Shown here: positions 6,998-16,223 of the stretch, in pieces
Layout: the number at the start of each line of letters is the position of its first letter
Numbering within the stretch: position 1 is the stretch's first letter
Source: WTGJ01 sp965237765
Lineage (GTDB): Bacteria > Chloroflexota > Anaerolineae > Aggregatilineales > Phototrophicaceae
Assembly (NCBI GenBank): GCA_965237765.1
Contig: OZ250157.1
Coordinates: 1,550,001-1,614,000 of the forward strand
Reading direction: 5' to 3'
DNA length: 64,000 nucleotides
Made by a program: the position numbers and the translations under genes
The notes under the pieces: model-generated
The model's database searches: none
What the model was told of the DNA's origin: nothing
Seen by the model: the letters and a program-made list of their open reading frames with translations, nothing else

Positions 6998-9646
6998 TCA
7001 ATCATAACGCAGCACCTGCAGGGCGGGCGCGTGGGTGGCCGAGCGGGCGCTCAGGAAGGTGGCGATGGTGGCGATGGCTACCGCCGCCAGGAGCAAGAGC
7101 GCCGCCGTCCCGCCAGCCGCGCGCGGGAAGGGCAACGGGTTTTGGGCGTTCAACTGCAGGAATACACGCAAACCCAGCGCGCTCAAACCCACGCCCAGCG
7201 CGCCGCCCAGGAAACCGATGAGCGCGTTTTCCAGCAGCAGGGCGGCCAGCACGCGCCGCCGCTTCATGCCGATTGCCTTCAATATCCCGATTTGCCGCCG
7301 CCGCTCCAGAGTCGCTAGCGCCACGCCGTTGGCCATGATCACCGCCGCCGCCAATAGCGAGAGCAGGCCGACGACCGTCGGGATTGCGGCGAATTGGTCG
7401 ATGAGGCGGCGCAGGAGGCCATCGAGGAAAGTGATATCGAAGGAGAAGGTGAGCGGGCTGCGCGCCAATTCCTGCAGCGTCTCGTCCAGTTGCGCCGGCG
7501 GCACATCGAGGATGTAGAATTGTCGCTCCGGCCGGGCTTCCACCAACCCGCCGGGGAAGAAGGCGTCGCCGAAAGCGGCGAGCGTGAAGCTGGGCGCGCC
7601 CACATCCAGCTCAGCGATGATGCCGACGACGGTCAGCTCCAGTCGTTGCCCGTCGAAATCGACCGGCACACGCGCGCCGAGCTGGGCGTAGGGGGAATCG
7701 GCGCGAACGACGAGGAGTGGCTGCCCGTAGTCTTCAGGTTGCAAGAAGCGGCCGGCGAGCAAATTGGGCGCTTGCAGGTGCGGGTTGTTCGAATCCAGCT
7801 CAGTGAGCGAATCGGCACGACGGCGCGGCGCGCTGTCGCCATCCTGCGGGAGGTAGTGAGCGTCGTGGGTGGCGAGGCGCGTACGGTAGCGCAGGTGGGG
7901 GAGGTCTTCGAGCGTTTCGGCCGGGAAGACGCTCGGCAGCAAGGGAAAGACGAGGATGTTGCCGCCGAGGGTCTGGGCGAAGGTGAAGCGCAGCACTTCG
8001 CTGACGGCCTGGCCGGCGAAGGCGATGCTGCTGAGGGCGAACATGCCGGCGGCGAGGGCGAGTAGGGTGGTGGCGGTGCGGGAGCGCTGGGTGGCGAGGT
8101 TACGCATGGCGAGGCGCAAGGTGGCGCTGCCGGCGCTTGGCAGGCGGCTCAAGATGCGCACCACAAAGGATAAGATGACAACAAGCAGGCCAAGGAAGGC
8201 CAATACCCCCGCGACCAGCAGGCAGCTGATGAGCAGCGTTTCGCCGCTGCCGAGCGCGTCGTCGCTCAGTTGGGCCAGGCTGTGGCTGAGGATGCGGCTG
8301 ATGATCGCGCCGGCCACCAGCACCAGCGCCAGCACGCTCAGCGCCGATTGCAACAGGCCCACGCGCGGCACTTCCAGCTCATTGGGGCGGAGCACGCTGA
8401 CGGGCCGCACTTGCAGCGTGATCATCAAGGGCGCGAGCGAGAATGTCAGCGATGCGCTTATGCCGAGTAGGGCGCCGAACGCGAGCGCTTCCGGGTAAAT
8501 TCGCCAGATGAGCGGTTGCGCCAGGAAGGTTTCGCCATAGGAGTTGACGAGGCCGCCGAGCAGCACGCCGCCGAGGCAACCGAGCGCGCTGCCCAGGATG
8601 CCCAGCCAGGCCGCTTCGGCCAGGAAGAGCGCCGCTACCTGCCGCCCTTTGAGGCCGAAGGTCTTGAGCGCGGCGATCTCCAGCGCCCGATGGCGCACGC
8701 GCACCAGCATCGTGTTGATGATGCCAACACCGCCGATGAGCAGGGCGCCCATACCCATCATGGCGATGAAATCCGCCAGCAGGGGGGCGAGGATTTCGTA
8801 GCGGCGCAGCAGTTCCGATGTGCTGCGGATGTCATAGCGTCTGCCCAGTTCGCCCTGGAGGGCGGCCGCCGCCGCGGCGATATCGCTGCCCGGCGGCAGG
8901 GTGATGCCGATGCGGTTTGGTGCGGCATCCTGCCCGAGCGCATCCGCTTCCGTGACGGAGACGTAAGCGAAGCCGAAGAAGGAAGCGAAGATGTTCAGCA
9001 GGCTCGCTTCGCTCTCGGTCGGTACGATGCCGCGGACGATATAAGGCGCGTCGTTGCCGCTGAGCGATACGCGATCGCCGACGCTCAGGTCACTTTGGGC
9101 AGCGAGGTTCTGGCTGATGACGAGGCTGCCTGGCTCGGCGAGGAGGGACTGCAGGGTTTCGCCGCGGGGTTCGCGCGCGGGGATTTCGCCGGTGATGCCG
9201 TAGGTGGCGGGGTCGATGAGCAGCAGGGCGATGAATTGTGGGCGGCCGATGCCACTCTCGCCCTGGCGGAAGAGTTGGATGTTGCTCGCTTCGCGGTAGG
9301 CCATCCATTGCGCATCGGGGGAGCGGGCGGAGACCCAGGCGTCAATGCGCGCGAGGGTCGTTTCATCGAAGGATCGTTCCGGGTTGCGCGCGCTGGTGGC
9401 CAGGCCAGCGAAGGGGTTATCGCCGCCGCGGCTGATGCTGAGGTCACCATGGTTGCTGCTGCGGACGTTGGCGATGAGCGAATCGCCGATGCTGAGGCCG
9501 AGCGCGCGCAGGGAGACGACCGCCGCCACACCGGCAGCGACGGCGAAGAGGCTGAAGGCGGCCCAGCTCCGTTCGCGCCGCAAGTTGCGCGCCGCATAGC
9601 GCAGGTAGAAGAGGAGGCGTTGCCCGCGCTGTCTAAGGCTCGTCAT
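6998..9646 (-). CDS. FtsX/MacB-type ABC transporter permease
   Basis: An 882-residue permease with two FtsX-type core domains. The first follows a MacB-like periplasmic domain (residues about 50-290, beginning after the helix FSLFAVAAGVAAVVSLRALGLSIGD), with helices around GMGALLIGGVGIINTMLVRVRHRALEIAALKTFGLKGRQV. The second half repeats the plan: SRTATTLLALAAGMFALSSIAFAGQAV, a second extracytoplasmic domain, and a last core with GVALATLERRRQIGILKAIGMKRRRVLAALLLENALIGFLGG. Such permeases work with a LolD/MacB-type ATPase in lipoprotein or peptide transport or in mechanotransmission. No ATPase gene is adjacent, so its partner must be encoded elsewhere. It is divergent from the glycosyltransferase at 9693. 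Confidence 0.88.
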   Translation of the reverse strand: MTSLRQRGQRLLFYLRYAARNLRRERSWAAFSLFAVAAGVAAVVSLRALGLSIGDSLIANVRSSNHGDLSISRGGDNPFAGLATSARNPERSFDETTLARIDAWVSARSPDAQWMAYREASNIQLFRQGESGIGRPQFIALLLIDPATYGITGEIPAREPRGETLQSLLAEPGSLVISQNLAAQSDLSVGDRVSLSGNDAPYIVRGIVPTESEASLLNIFASFFGFAYVSVTEADALGQDAAPNRIGITLPPGSDIAAAAAALQGELGRRYDIRSTSELLRRYEILAPLLADFIAMMGMGALLIGGVGIINTMLVRVRHRALEIAALKTFGLKGRQVAALFLAEAAWLGILGSALGCLGGVLLGGLVNSYGETFLAQPLIWRIYPEALAFGALLGISASLTFSLAPLMITLQVRPVSVLRPNELEVPRVGLLQSALSVLALVLVAGAIISRILSHSLAQLSDDALGSGETLLISCLLVAGVLAFLGLLVVILSFVVRILSRLPSAGSATLRLAMRNLATQRSRTATTLLALAAGMFALSSIAFAGQAVSEVLRFTFAQTLGGNILVFPLLPSVFPAETLEDLPHLRYRTRLATHDAHYLPQDGDSAPRRRADSLTELDSNNPHLQAPNLLAGRFLQPEDYGQPLLVVRADSPYAQLGARVPVDFDGQRLELTVVGIIAELDVGAPSFTLAAFGDAFFPGGLVEARPERQFYILDVPPAQLDETLQELARSPLTFSFDITFLDGLLRRLIDQFAAIPTVVGLLSLLAAAVIMANGVALATLERRRQIGILKAIGMKRRRVLAALLLENALIGFLGGALGVGLSALGLRVFLQLNAQNPLPFPRAAGGTAALLLLAAVAIATIATFLSARSATHAPALQVLRYD

Positions 9647-9692
9647 AAGCGCATCATACTATACTGATGATGGAGATTGCGGGATTGCGCGC

Positions 9693-10895
9693 ATGAAGTT
9701 GCTCTACATCGCCAATATGCGTTTGCCGACGGAAAAAGCGCATGGCGTGCAGATCGTTCAGAATTGTGAGGCGTTGGCCGCTACGGGTGCCGAGGTGACG
9801 CTCTGGGCGGCACGGCGCGTGAATCGGCGCGACCTACGTGGTGAACGCGACCCCTGGTCCTTCTATGGTGTGGCACGTGATTTTGAAATTGGGCGCGTGC
9901 CCTCGCTGGACCTGATCTGGTTGGTCCCTGCTTTCGCGCGGCGATTCGCCTTCTGGTTGCAATGGCTCAGCTTCGCGCTGCTGGCGGTGTTGCGCGCTCG
10001 TTTCACGGCGGCCGAAGTAGTGTACAGCCGCGACCGATTGATCTTGTTGCTCTGCGGTCGGCGGGGGCAACAGCGCGCCTACGAAGTGCACCACATCGCC
10101 GAGCGCGGAATTGGGCGTTGGCTGCAGGGTATCGTCGCGCGGCGGATGGATGCGCTCTTTCCCGTAACGCAGGGTTTGGCGGCGGAGCTCCTGGTGCTCG
10201 GCGCATCCGCGGAACGGATCTGCGTGGTGCCGGATGGAATCCGCGCCGCGAATTATGAAGAATTGCCGGAGCGGATGGCGGCGCGGCGCGAGCTGGGTTG
10301 GCCGGAAGACGCCTATATCGTTACCTATGTGGGGCAGCTACAGACAATGGGAATGGCTAAGGGCGTGGAGATTCTGGTGGAGGCTTTGGCTTCAATGCAT
10401 CGGGCGACGCTGGCCATCGTCGGCGGGCCAGCGGCGGCCGTGGCGGAATATCAGCGTGATTGGCGCGAGCGCGGCGGCGATGAAGCGCGTTTTTTGGCGC
10501 CGGGGCAGGTACCGGCTGCGTGCGTGCCGCTATACCTGGCGGCGAGCAATGTCGGCGTGTTGCCATTCCCGCGTGCGCGGCATTATGCGCAATTCGCCTC
10601 GCCGTTGAAGTTGTTCGAATACATGGCGGCTGGCTGCGCGATCGTCGCGAGCGATTTACCGAGCCTGCGGGAGATCTTGCGCGAAGGCGAGACCGCACTC
10701 TTCGCGCCGCCTGGGGACGTCGCGGCCTGGCAGGCAGCGTTGCAACGTTTGCGTAAGGATGTGGCCCTGCGTAAGCGGTTGGGAGAGGTGGCGCGAGCGG
10801 AAGCGTTGAGGGAATACAGCTGGGCGGCGCGCGCGGCGAAGATCCTGCACTTCTTACGGCCGCGAAGGGATGGCACGCGCTTCTTACGGCCGTGA
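9693..10895 (+). CDS. Glycosyltransferase family 4
   Basis: A 400-residue GT-B glycosyltransferase. The N-terminal acceptor domain starts MKLLYIANMRLPTEKAHGVQI and shows the group-1 pattern of a sugar-nucleotide-dependent enzyme. The donor-binding domain has TYVGQLQTMGMAKGVEILVEAL and the E-x7-E-type region FEYMAAGCAIVASDLPSLREIL near residue 310. Acceptor and sugar are not predictable. The final residues (HFLRPRRDGTRFLRP) are encoded by the first two copies of the adjacent tandem repeat, and the stop codon lies within the repeat. The natural C-terminus has thus been replaced or extended by repeat sequence. A TATACT box stands at 9660-9665. Confidence 0.88.
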   Translation: MKLLYIANMRLPTEKAHGVQIVQNCEALAATGAEVTLWAARRVNRRDLRGERDPWSFYGVARDFEIGRVPSLDLIWLVPAFARRFAFWLQWLSFALLAVLRARFTAAEVVYSRDRLILLLCGRRGQQRAYEVHHIAERGIGRWLQGIVARRMDALFPVTQGLAAELLVLGASAERICVVPDGIRAANYEELPERMAARRELGWPEDAYIVTYVGQLQTMGMAKGVEILVEALASMHRATLAIVGGPAAAVAEYQRDWRERGGDEARFLAPGQVPAACVPLYLAASNVGVLPFPRARHYAQFASPLKLFEYMAAGCAIVASDLPSLREILREGETALFAPPGDVAAWQAALQRLRKDVALRKRLGEVARAEALREYSWAARAAKILHFLRPRRDGTRFLRP

Positions 10896-11215
10896 AGGGA
10901 CGGCGGGCGCCCCTAATGGGGCGGGCGCTTCTTACGGCCGCGAAGGGACGGCGGGCGCCCCTAATGGGGCGGGCGCTTCTTACGGCCGCGAAGGGACGGC
11001 GGGCGCCCCTAATGGGGCGGGCGCTTCTTACGGCCGCGAAGGGACGGCGGGCGCCCCTAATGGGGCACGCGCTTCTTACGGCCGCGAAGGGACGGCGGGC
11101 GCCCCTAATGGGGCACGCGCTTCTTACGGCCGCGAAGGGACGGCGGGCGCCCCTAATGGGGCGGGCGCTTCTTACGGCCGCGAAGGGACGGCACGCGCTT
11201 CTTACAGCGCGAGGA
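10851..11215. repeat. 48-bp tandem repeat array with internal palindrome
   Basis: The core CTTCTTACGG recurs at 10851, 10880, 10928, 10976, 11024, 11072, 11120, 11168 and 11198 (the last copy degenerate). The spacing is 29, then 48 six times, then 30. Each 48-bp unit is a 30-bp module plus an 18-bp module. The longer module contains the short hairpin CGCCCC-TAAT-GGGGCG. Units differ at single positions (GGGGCGGGCG or GGGGCACGCG). The array fills the whole space between the convergent glycosyltransferase and C39 genes. All three forward frames partly stay open through it, which makes spurious repeat peptides. Its role could be bidirectional termination or none. Confidence 0.9.
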
Positions 11216-12286
11216 TTAGCCCAAAGCGTCTAGCGCTTCTTGCGCGGGCAGGAAATTGGGGTTCAGCTCCAGTGCGGTGCGGTAGTGGCGGGCGGCGGAA
11301 TACGCGTCGCCTTGCGCCTCGCGCGCGCGGCCCAGGTAGTAGTAGGTCTCTTCCACTTCGAAGAGGCGGTCGGGCGGGCTGCCGTTACGGATGCTAGTGT
11401 CGATCAAGGTGAGCAGATCGCTATAGCGCCCGGCCTGCAGGTAGGCTTCGTAGATGGCGAATTGGTACCAGGTCATGCGCCAGGGCAAGCCACCGCCGCG
11501 GCGGCGCGCTTCGTCGAAGGCGATGGCCGCTTGTTCGTATTCGCCGAGGACGGTCAGGCTGCTGCCCAGGTTGTGCCAGAGGAAGGGGTCATCTGCGTCT
11601 CGTTGGGCGCGTCCCAGCTCGGACAGGTAGGCGTTGATGGTGTTTTGGCGAGGATCGGCGTCGTCACCGAGCAGGGCCATCAGCTCCGCCTCGCGGCCTG
11701 CTTCGTAGAGAACGAGGAAGGTATGGTTGAAGTGTGACCAAAAGCGGTCGATATAAGCGTAGGAATAAGGCAGGCGGGGACCGGAGTAGCTGTCGTGCGT
11801 GTAGAAGCTGGCGGCGACATCGTCATAGCCATAAACGAGGAGATAGTGGCCCATCCAGCCCAGGGTCTCTGGTTCGGGGTCATAGCCCGCTTCGATGAGG
11901 ACGGGAAAGCCGGCAGCGATGAGTGATTTCAGGCGCGGGATGTCGCCGCCGACGCGCGTGAGGGCCTGGATTCCGGGGATGCGCTGCGCCACATAGGCTT
12001 CCATCTGCCAGGGGCTGACGTTTTTATCTTCGGAATTGGGCTTGAGCCAGGCGGCCGCGGCGTTCTGATTGGCCCCTTCGCCGAAATGGGTGAGGGCCAT
12101 CGTCAGGGTGGCCGGGCCGCAATTGTTCCACTGCTGGTATATGTGCGTGAAGCCGCTGAGGTAATGGCTGGTCGGGAGCGGCGCCTGCGCGAAACTGGGC
12201 GCGCGCGCGGCTAGCAGGGCAATCGCCACCAGGATGGTCAGGCGCAACTTTGCGCGGCGCCAGTAAGCGCGAAGCTCGCTCCTCAT
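11216..12286 (-). CDS. Secreted C39-like cysteine peptidase with TPR tail
   Basis: A 356-residue exported protein. Residues 1-34 are a signal peptide (basic start, LTILVAIALLAARAPSFAQA). The C39-like papain-fold peptidase follows: NNCGPA with Cys56, GHYLLVYGYDD with His147, and HDSY with Asp165 give a full catalytic triad. From about residue 215 come three TPR-like helical pairs (DPFLWHNLGSSLTVLGEYEQAAIAFDEARR; FAIYEAYLQAGRYSDLLTLI; YYYLGRAREAQGDAYSAARHYRTALELNPN). C39-like peptidases without an attached ABC transporter are usually of unknown substrate. It is divergent from the SDR-lspA pair. Confidence 0.82.
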   Translation of the reverse strand: MRSELRAYWRRAKLRLTILVAIALLAARAPSFAQAPLPTSHYLSGFTHIYQQWNNCGPATLTMALTHFGEGANQNAAAAWLKPNSEDKNVSPWQMEAYVAQRIPGIQALTRVGGDIPRLKSLIAAGFPVLIEAGYDPEPETLGWMGHYLLVYGYDDVAASFYTHDSYSGPRLPYSYAYIDRFWSHFNHTFLVLYEAGREAELMALLGDDADPRQNTINAYLSELGRAQRDADDPFLWHNLGSSLTVLGEYEQAAIAFDEARRRGGGLPWRMTWYQFAIYEAYLQAGRYSDLLTLIDTSIRNGSPPDRLFEVEETYYYLGRAREAQGDAYSAARHYRTALELNPNFLPAQEALDALG

Positions 12287-12290
12287 GCGT

Positions 12291-12320
12291 TTGCCTCATC
12301 GTAGCGAATCCCATTATAGT
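12291..12320 (+). promoter_or_regulatory. Candidate sigma70 promoter for SDR-lspA
   Basis: TTGCCT at 12291-12296 and TATAGT at 12315-12320 are separated by 18 bases and lie 38 bases before the ATG at 12358. This is the best-spaced minus-35/minus-10 pair found in the window. It overlaps the start of the divergent C39 gene's leader region. Confidence 0.45.
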
Positions 12321-12357
12321 GGATGATGTTGGAAGAATGAGACTTTGCGAGGAGAAT

Positions 12358-13062
12358 ATGCGCGCGCTAATTACAGGGGCAAGTCGGGGCATTGGTCTGG
12401 CGATTACGCGAGATTTATTGGACGGAGGGGCGGATACGATCTACGCGAGTTGCCGCACCCCGGCCACGGCGGTGGGTTTGCATGAGCTGCAGGCGGAAGT
12501 GGGCGAACGGTTGCGCATTATTCCGCTTGACGTGACGGACGCCGCATCCCGCCGCGCGGCCCTCGCGATGATCGGGCAAGAGACGGACGGTTTGGAAGTG
12601 CTGGTGAATAACGCTGGCATCAACCCGCATCCGGATACGCAGGAGTTGGCGGCCATCGATGAGGCGACGATGACGGCGACGCTCGCTTGCAATGTGACGG
12701 CGCCGCTGATGATGGTGAAGGAGGCGTTGCCGTTGCTGCGCGCGAGCGAACATGGCCGGGTCCTGAATGTCTCTTCGAATTGGGGCGCAATGAGCTACGT
12801 GGTCTTCGGTGGCTGGTATGCCTATTGCACGAGCAAGGCGGCGCTGAATATGCTGACGAAGAAGCTGGCGGCCGATTTGCGCGGCGATGGTATCACGGTC
12901 TTTTGCGCGCACCCGGGCTGGGTGAGCAGCGATATGGGTGGCACAGACGCGCCGGTGACGCCGACGGAAGCGGCGACCGGTTTGTGCTGGCTGCTGCGCA
13001 CGGGCACCCTCGATATGAGCGGGCAGTTTTACGATTGGAAGCGCACCCCGCACCCGTGGTAG
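12358..13062 (+). CDS. SDR family NAD(P)-dependent oxidoreductase
   Basis: A 234-residue short-chain dehydrogenase. The cofactor motif TGASRGIG lies at residues 6-13, NNAG follows at about 90, the catalytic serine is in LNVSSNWGAMSY, and the Y-x3-K motif is YCTSK. GAGG lies just before the ATG at 12358; the frame is open further upstream but without a better start. The subgroup resembles Drosophila sniffer/carbonyl-reductase-like SDRs, judging from IYASCRTPATA and the PGWVSSDMGG segment. The substrate is unknown. Its stop overlaps the GTG start of lspA, so the two genes are cotranscribed. Confidence 0.88.
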   Translation: MRALITGASRGIGLAITRDLLDGGADTIYASCRTPATAVGLHELQAEVGERLRIIPLDVTDAASRRAALAMIGQETDGLEVLVNNAGINPHPDTQELAAIDEATMTATLACNVTAPLMMVKEALPLLRASEHGRVLNVSSNWGAMSYVVFGGWYAYCTSKAALNMLTKKLAADLRGDGITVFCAHPGWVSSDMGGTDAPVTPTEAATGLCWLLRTGTLDMSGQFYDWKRTPHPW

Positions 13063-13517
13063 CGCGCCTGCAGCGGCGTTTGCCTTTGCTCTGGGCGGCG
13101 CCGCTGCTCTTCCTCGACCAGCTGAGCAAATCCTGGGCGCTGGGGCAATTGGCCGGTGGCGAAACGCTGCCACTGTTGCCGCCTTACGTTCAGTTGACCC
13201 TGGTCGAGAACCGCGGCATGGTCTTTGGATTGTTGCCGGATTGGGGTGAAGCGCTCACTGTGTTGGCGCTGGTAGTGGTGGGCTGGTTGTTGCTGGCTTA
13301 TCCGCGCTTGGCGGCGCGTCCACTGGAGCGGCTGGGGGCGGTGCTGGTGCTGAGCGGCGCGCTGGGCAACGCGCTCGACCGGCTGCGTTATGGCTTCGTG
13401 GTGGATTTCGTGCATCTAGAATGGCCGGGCTTGCTGGCAAATGTGTCGAATTTCGCCGATCACGCGCTGGTGCTGGGAGCATTGTTGTTGGCGTTGAGGG
13501 CGGCGCGGCGGGCCTGA
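13056..13517 (+). CDS. lspA: Lipoprotein signal peptidase II
   Basis: A 153-residue membrane aspartyl protease that cleaves the signal peptide of diacylglyceryl-modified lipoproteins. All signature blocks are present: DQLSKSWAL, ENRGMVFGLL, GALGNALDRLRYGFVVDFVHL with catalytic Asp117, and NVSNFADHALVLGALLL with catalytic Asp135. Four hydrophobic segments match the family. No ATG precedes the first helix; the GTG at 13056 overlaps the SDR stop by 7 bases and gives the usual length. The presence of lipobox proteins such as the M28 peptidase fits its role. Confidence 0.93.
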   Translation: MVARLQRRLPLLWAAPLLFLDQLSKSWALGQLAGGETLPLLPPYVQLTLVENRGMVFGLLPDWGEALTVLALVVVGWLLLAYPRLAARPLERLGAVLVLSGALGNALDRLRYGFVVDFVHLEWPGLLANVSNFADHALVLGALLLALRAARRA

Positions 13518-13533
13518 GCAGCGTGGCGTATCG

Positions 13534-16065
13534 CTAATGCAGCTGCAGTTGGCTGCCTTCGTCAGTTGGCAGGACGAGAATCTGGCGCGGGAAAGCAGCG
13601 CGCAGCTCTTCCAGGTGCGTGATGACCAGGATGAGCGAGAATTCGTGCTGGATGGCGGCGAGCGCGCGCACGAGCCGTTCGCGGCCCTGGGCATCTTGCG
13701 TGCCAAAGCCTTCATCGACGAAGAGGGCGCGAAGGCGGGTGCCAGCACGACGCGCCAGCGCGCGCGCCAGGGCCACGCGCAACGCGAAATGGATGCGGAA
13801 GGCCTCTCCGCCACTGAATAGCTCATAGCCGCGCGCACCATATTCATCGCGCACGAGGATTTCCAGCGATTCCGTGCGTCCGCGCCGCGCGAGGCGGAGC
13901 TCGAGGCGCAGGGGCGCGTCGCTCAGTTGCTCGAGCAAGGCGTTGGCGTCCGCTTGCAGGTCTGGGATGGCTGTTTCGATGAGCAGGGCGGGGATGCCAT
14001 CGGGGCCGAAGGCGCGGCGCAATTCGCTGTAGAGTTCGCGTTGCGCTTCGGCGGCCTGGCGCTCGGCGGCGAGTTGTTGGCCGCGTTCGCGCTGGCGGGC
14101 GAGGGCCGCTTCTTCTTGTCGGGCACTGAGGAGGAGCTGATATGCCTGGCGCTCGGCGACGCGGGCGAGTTGCAAGGCGCGTTCGGCTTCGTGCGCCAGC
14201 GCCTGGTCCTCTCGCAATTGTGTTTCAGCAGCTTCCAGATTGGCCAGGGCGGTTGTCGCTTCGGCCCGGGCAGCCGAGAGTTCATTCAGGCGCGCGTTGG
14301 CGGCGGCGAGGGCTTCTTCCACCTGCGGGAGGGCGGCGCTGGCGGCGGTCAGCTCACTATGGCGCGCTTCTAGGGCAGCCAATTCGCGCGAAGAAAGGCG
14401 GGCAGCGGAATGCGCGGCTGGGTCGTTGGTCAGGTGTTCGCGTTCGGAGTGGGAGCGAGCGAGTTGCTGGCGCGTTTCGGCGCTGAATTCATCGGCCGCC
14501 AGTTGAGCTTCTACATTGTCCCGCTCTGCTAGAAGGGCTGCCTGTCGCTGGCGCGCATCTCGCTGTTGATTGTGGCGGCGGGCGCTTTCGCGGGCGCGCG
14601 CTTTCAGCTCGGGCAGGGCGAGGAGGGCGCGGTCGTTCTCGCGCAAGGCGGATTGGCTGGCAGCGGCGGCGTTGGCGCGCAACCAGGACTGGTTTTCGCG
14701 GAAGGCGTTGCCCTTTTCACGGCCGCGCTCGCGCAGGGTAGCTTGGGCTTGTTCACGGTGCGCGGCGCTGAGCGTTTGCCCGCAAAGGGGGCAGGCGCCC
14801 TGACCATCGGCAGCGGCCAGGGTTTCGATTTGCGCGCGCAGCTGCTCCATCTCTGCGCGCAGGGAGCGATTGGCAGCTTCGCGTTGGCGGCGCTCATTTT
14901 GCCATTGCTCGTGTTCCGCGCGCAGGGCAGCGTTCTCACCCGCGCGGCGCTCGAGGGCGACGATTTGCGCGGCGAGGTCGGCGCTATCGGTGGTATCGTC
15001 ATTGTCGAGAGTGCGCTCCAGCTCGGCCAGGTGGGCATCCAGGCGGGCACGTTCGGCTTCCAAGGCGTGGCGGTCGGCGGTGAGTTGGCTTTCAAGGCGG
15101 GCGATTTCGGCATCCAGTTGCCGCAGGGCGCTGAGCTGCTCGCCTAAAGCGCGGTCGGCGGCGCGGGCTTCGGTCAACGCTGCATAGCCATGCTGGATTT
15201 CTTCGTGGTCGGCCAGGGTGGCGAGCAGAGATTGACGGCGTTCACCCCAACGGCGGGCTTCACTTTCAGCGGCGGCATGGTTGCGCTCGCTTTCAGCGAG
15301 GCGGGCGCGGGCAGCGGCGCTTTCTCCTTGCCAATGGCGTAGGGCGGCGGGCGCCGCTTGCAAGGCGGCATAAGCGGATTCGGCGCTTTGCAGCACGGCA
15401 CCCGCGGCCTGGTGGGCGGATTCGGCGCTTTGCAGCGTGGCAGTCAATTCGGCAGCGCGTGCCAATTCGGCGGCGATTTCCTCTTGTTGCTGAGCGAGTT
15501 GCGCACAGGCGGCGGCGGCGCGGGTTTCCCGTTCGCGGGCGCGCTCCGCCGCGGTTTCCCAGCGGCCGAGCTGCAGGATGGTGGCGAGCAATTGTTGCCG
15601 CTCGCGCGGGGAACGGATCGTGAAGGCGTCGGCGTGCCCTTGTAACAGGAAGGCGGAATGGGTGAAGGTATCGTAATCCAGGCGGAGCAGCTGGCGCAGG
15701 CGCTCGTCGGTGGCGGACATGGTGGCGGCGCTGATATCACGATATTCGCCCTCCGCGAGTTCGTACAGGCGTAGGCTGCCGCGCGAACGAGCGCCGCGTT
15801 GCCGTCGCCGCAGGGCGCGGTAGCGCGCGCTGTCTTGTTCGAAATCCAGCTGGACGTACATTTCCTTCGCGCCGTGGTGGATGAGGTCGTCATCGCGCCG
15901 CGCGCGCGCGCGACCCCAGAGGGCCCAGGTGATGGCGTCGAGAAGGGCAGATTTGCCGGCGCCGTTGACACCGCTGAGGCAAGCGAGGCGCAAACCGCCC
16001 AATTCCAAAGGCGCCGGCGCGCGGTAGGGGAGGAAATTGCGCAATTCGAGGCGGAGTGGCAGCAT
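13534..16065 (-). CDS. sbcC: SbcC/Rad50-like exonuclease ATPase subunit
   Basis: An 843-residue SMC-like protein that would pair with SbcD in double-strand-break end processing and hairpin cleavage. The N-terminal ATPase half has GVNGAGKSALLDAITWALWG (Walker A). Long coiled coils rich in A, E, L, R and Q flank the zinc hook CPLCGQTL near residue 425. The C-terminal half has the ABC signature region FSGGEAFRIHFALRVALARALA and Walker B LRALFVDEGFGTQD. Length is a little below the roughly 1000 residues of E. coli SbcC because the coils are short. No sbcD gene is next to it in the window, which is unusual, since the two are normally adjacent. Confidence 0.9.
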   Translation of the reverse strand: MLPLRLELRNFLPYRAPAPLELGGLRLACLSGVNGAGKSALLDAITWALWGRARARRDDDLIHHGAKEMYVQLDFEQDSARYRALRRRQRGARSRGSLRLYELAEGEYRDISAATMSATDERLRQLLRLDYDTFTHSAFLLQGHADAFTIRSPRERQQLLATILQLGRWETAAERARERETRAAAACAQLAQQQEEIAAELARAAELTATLQSAESAHQAAGAVLQSAESAYAALQAAPAALRHWQGESAAARARLAESERNHAAAESEARRWGERRQSLLATLADHEEIQHGYAALTEARAADRALGEQLSALRQLDAEIARLESQLTADRHALEAERARLDAHLAELERTLDNDDTTDSADLAAQIVALERRAGENAALRAEHEQWQNERRQREAANRSLRAEMEQLRAQIETLAAADGQGACPLCGQTLSAAHREQAQATLRERGREKGNAFRENQSWLRANAAAASQSALRENDRALLALPELKARARESARRHNQQRDARQRQAALLAERDNVEAQLAADEFSAETRQQLARSHSEREHLTNDPAAHSAARLSSRELAALEARHSELTAASAALPQVEEALAAANARLNELSAARAEATTALANLEAAETQLREDQALAHEAERALQLARVAERQAYQLLLSARQEEAALARQRERGQQLAAERQAAEAQRELYSELRRAFGPDGIPALLIETAIPDLQADANALLEQLSDAPLRLELRLARRGRTESLEILVRDEYGARGYELFSGGEAFRIHFALRVALARALARRAGTRLRALFVDEGFGTQDAQGRERLVRALAAIQHEFSLILVITHLEELRAAFPRQILVLPTDEGSQLQLH

Positions 16066-16223
16066 GGGTAGAGGGGGAGATTGAGGCTATGGTAGAGGCA
16101 CATGGCGCGCGGCGCAAGCGGCGATGGGTCTGGCCAGACCGGCGCAGCACAATCGCTCTATCACACCACACGCACTGCCAGCGCTAGGATAATGGCACGA
16201 ATTCCACAGAAGGGGCAACGAAC

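Noticed and set aside
7035..9667. Long plus-strand frames opposite the FtsX/MacB permease, including one of 383 codons at 8516-9667
   Set aside because: These are antisense shadows of GC-rich coding sequence; composition is A/R/E/G-rich and there is no recognisable domain, while the minus-strand frame is a clear permease.
10851..11215. Possible CRISPR array
   Set aside because: The units are contiguous, with no unique spacers between them; it is a simple tandem array. No cas genes are near.
10870..11397. Open frame of 175 codons made of repeated R-E-G-T-A-G-A-P-N-G-A units across the tandem array
   Set aside because: It arises because the 48-bp unit is divisible by three and has no stop in this frame. 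There is no ribosome-binding site and the end is antisense to the C39 peptidase gene.
16066..16223. Possible small gene between sbcC and yjjX
   Set aside because: Only short frames without ribosome-binding sites; no motif in any frame. The stretch probably holds the two divergent promoters.
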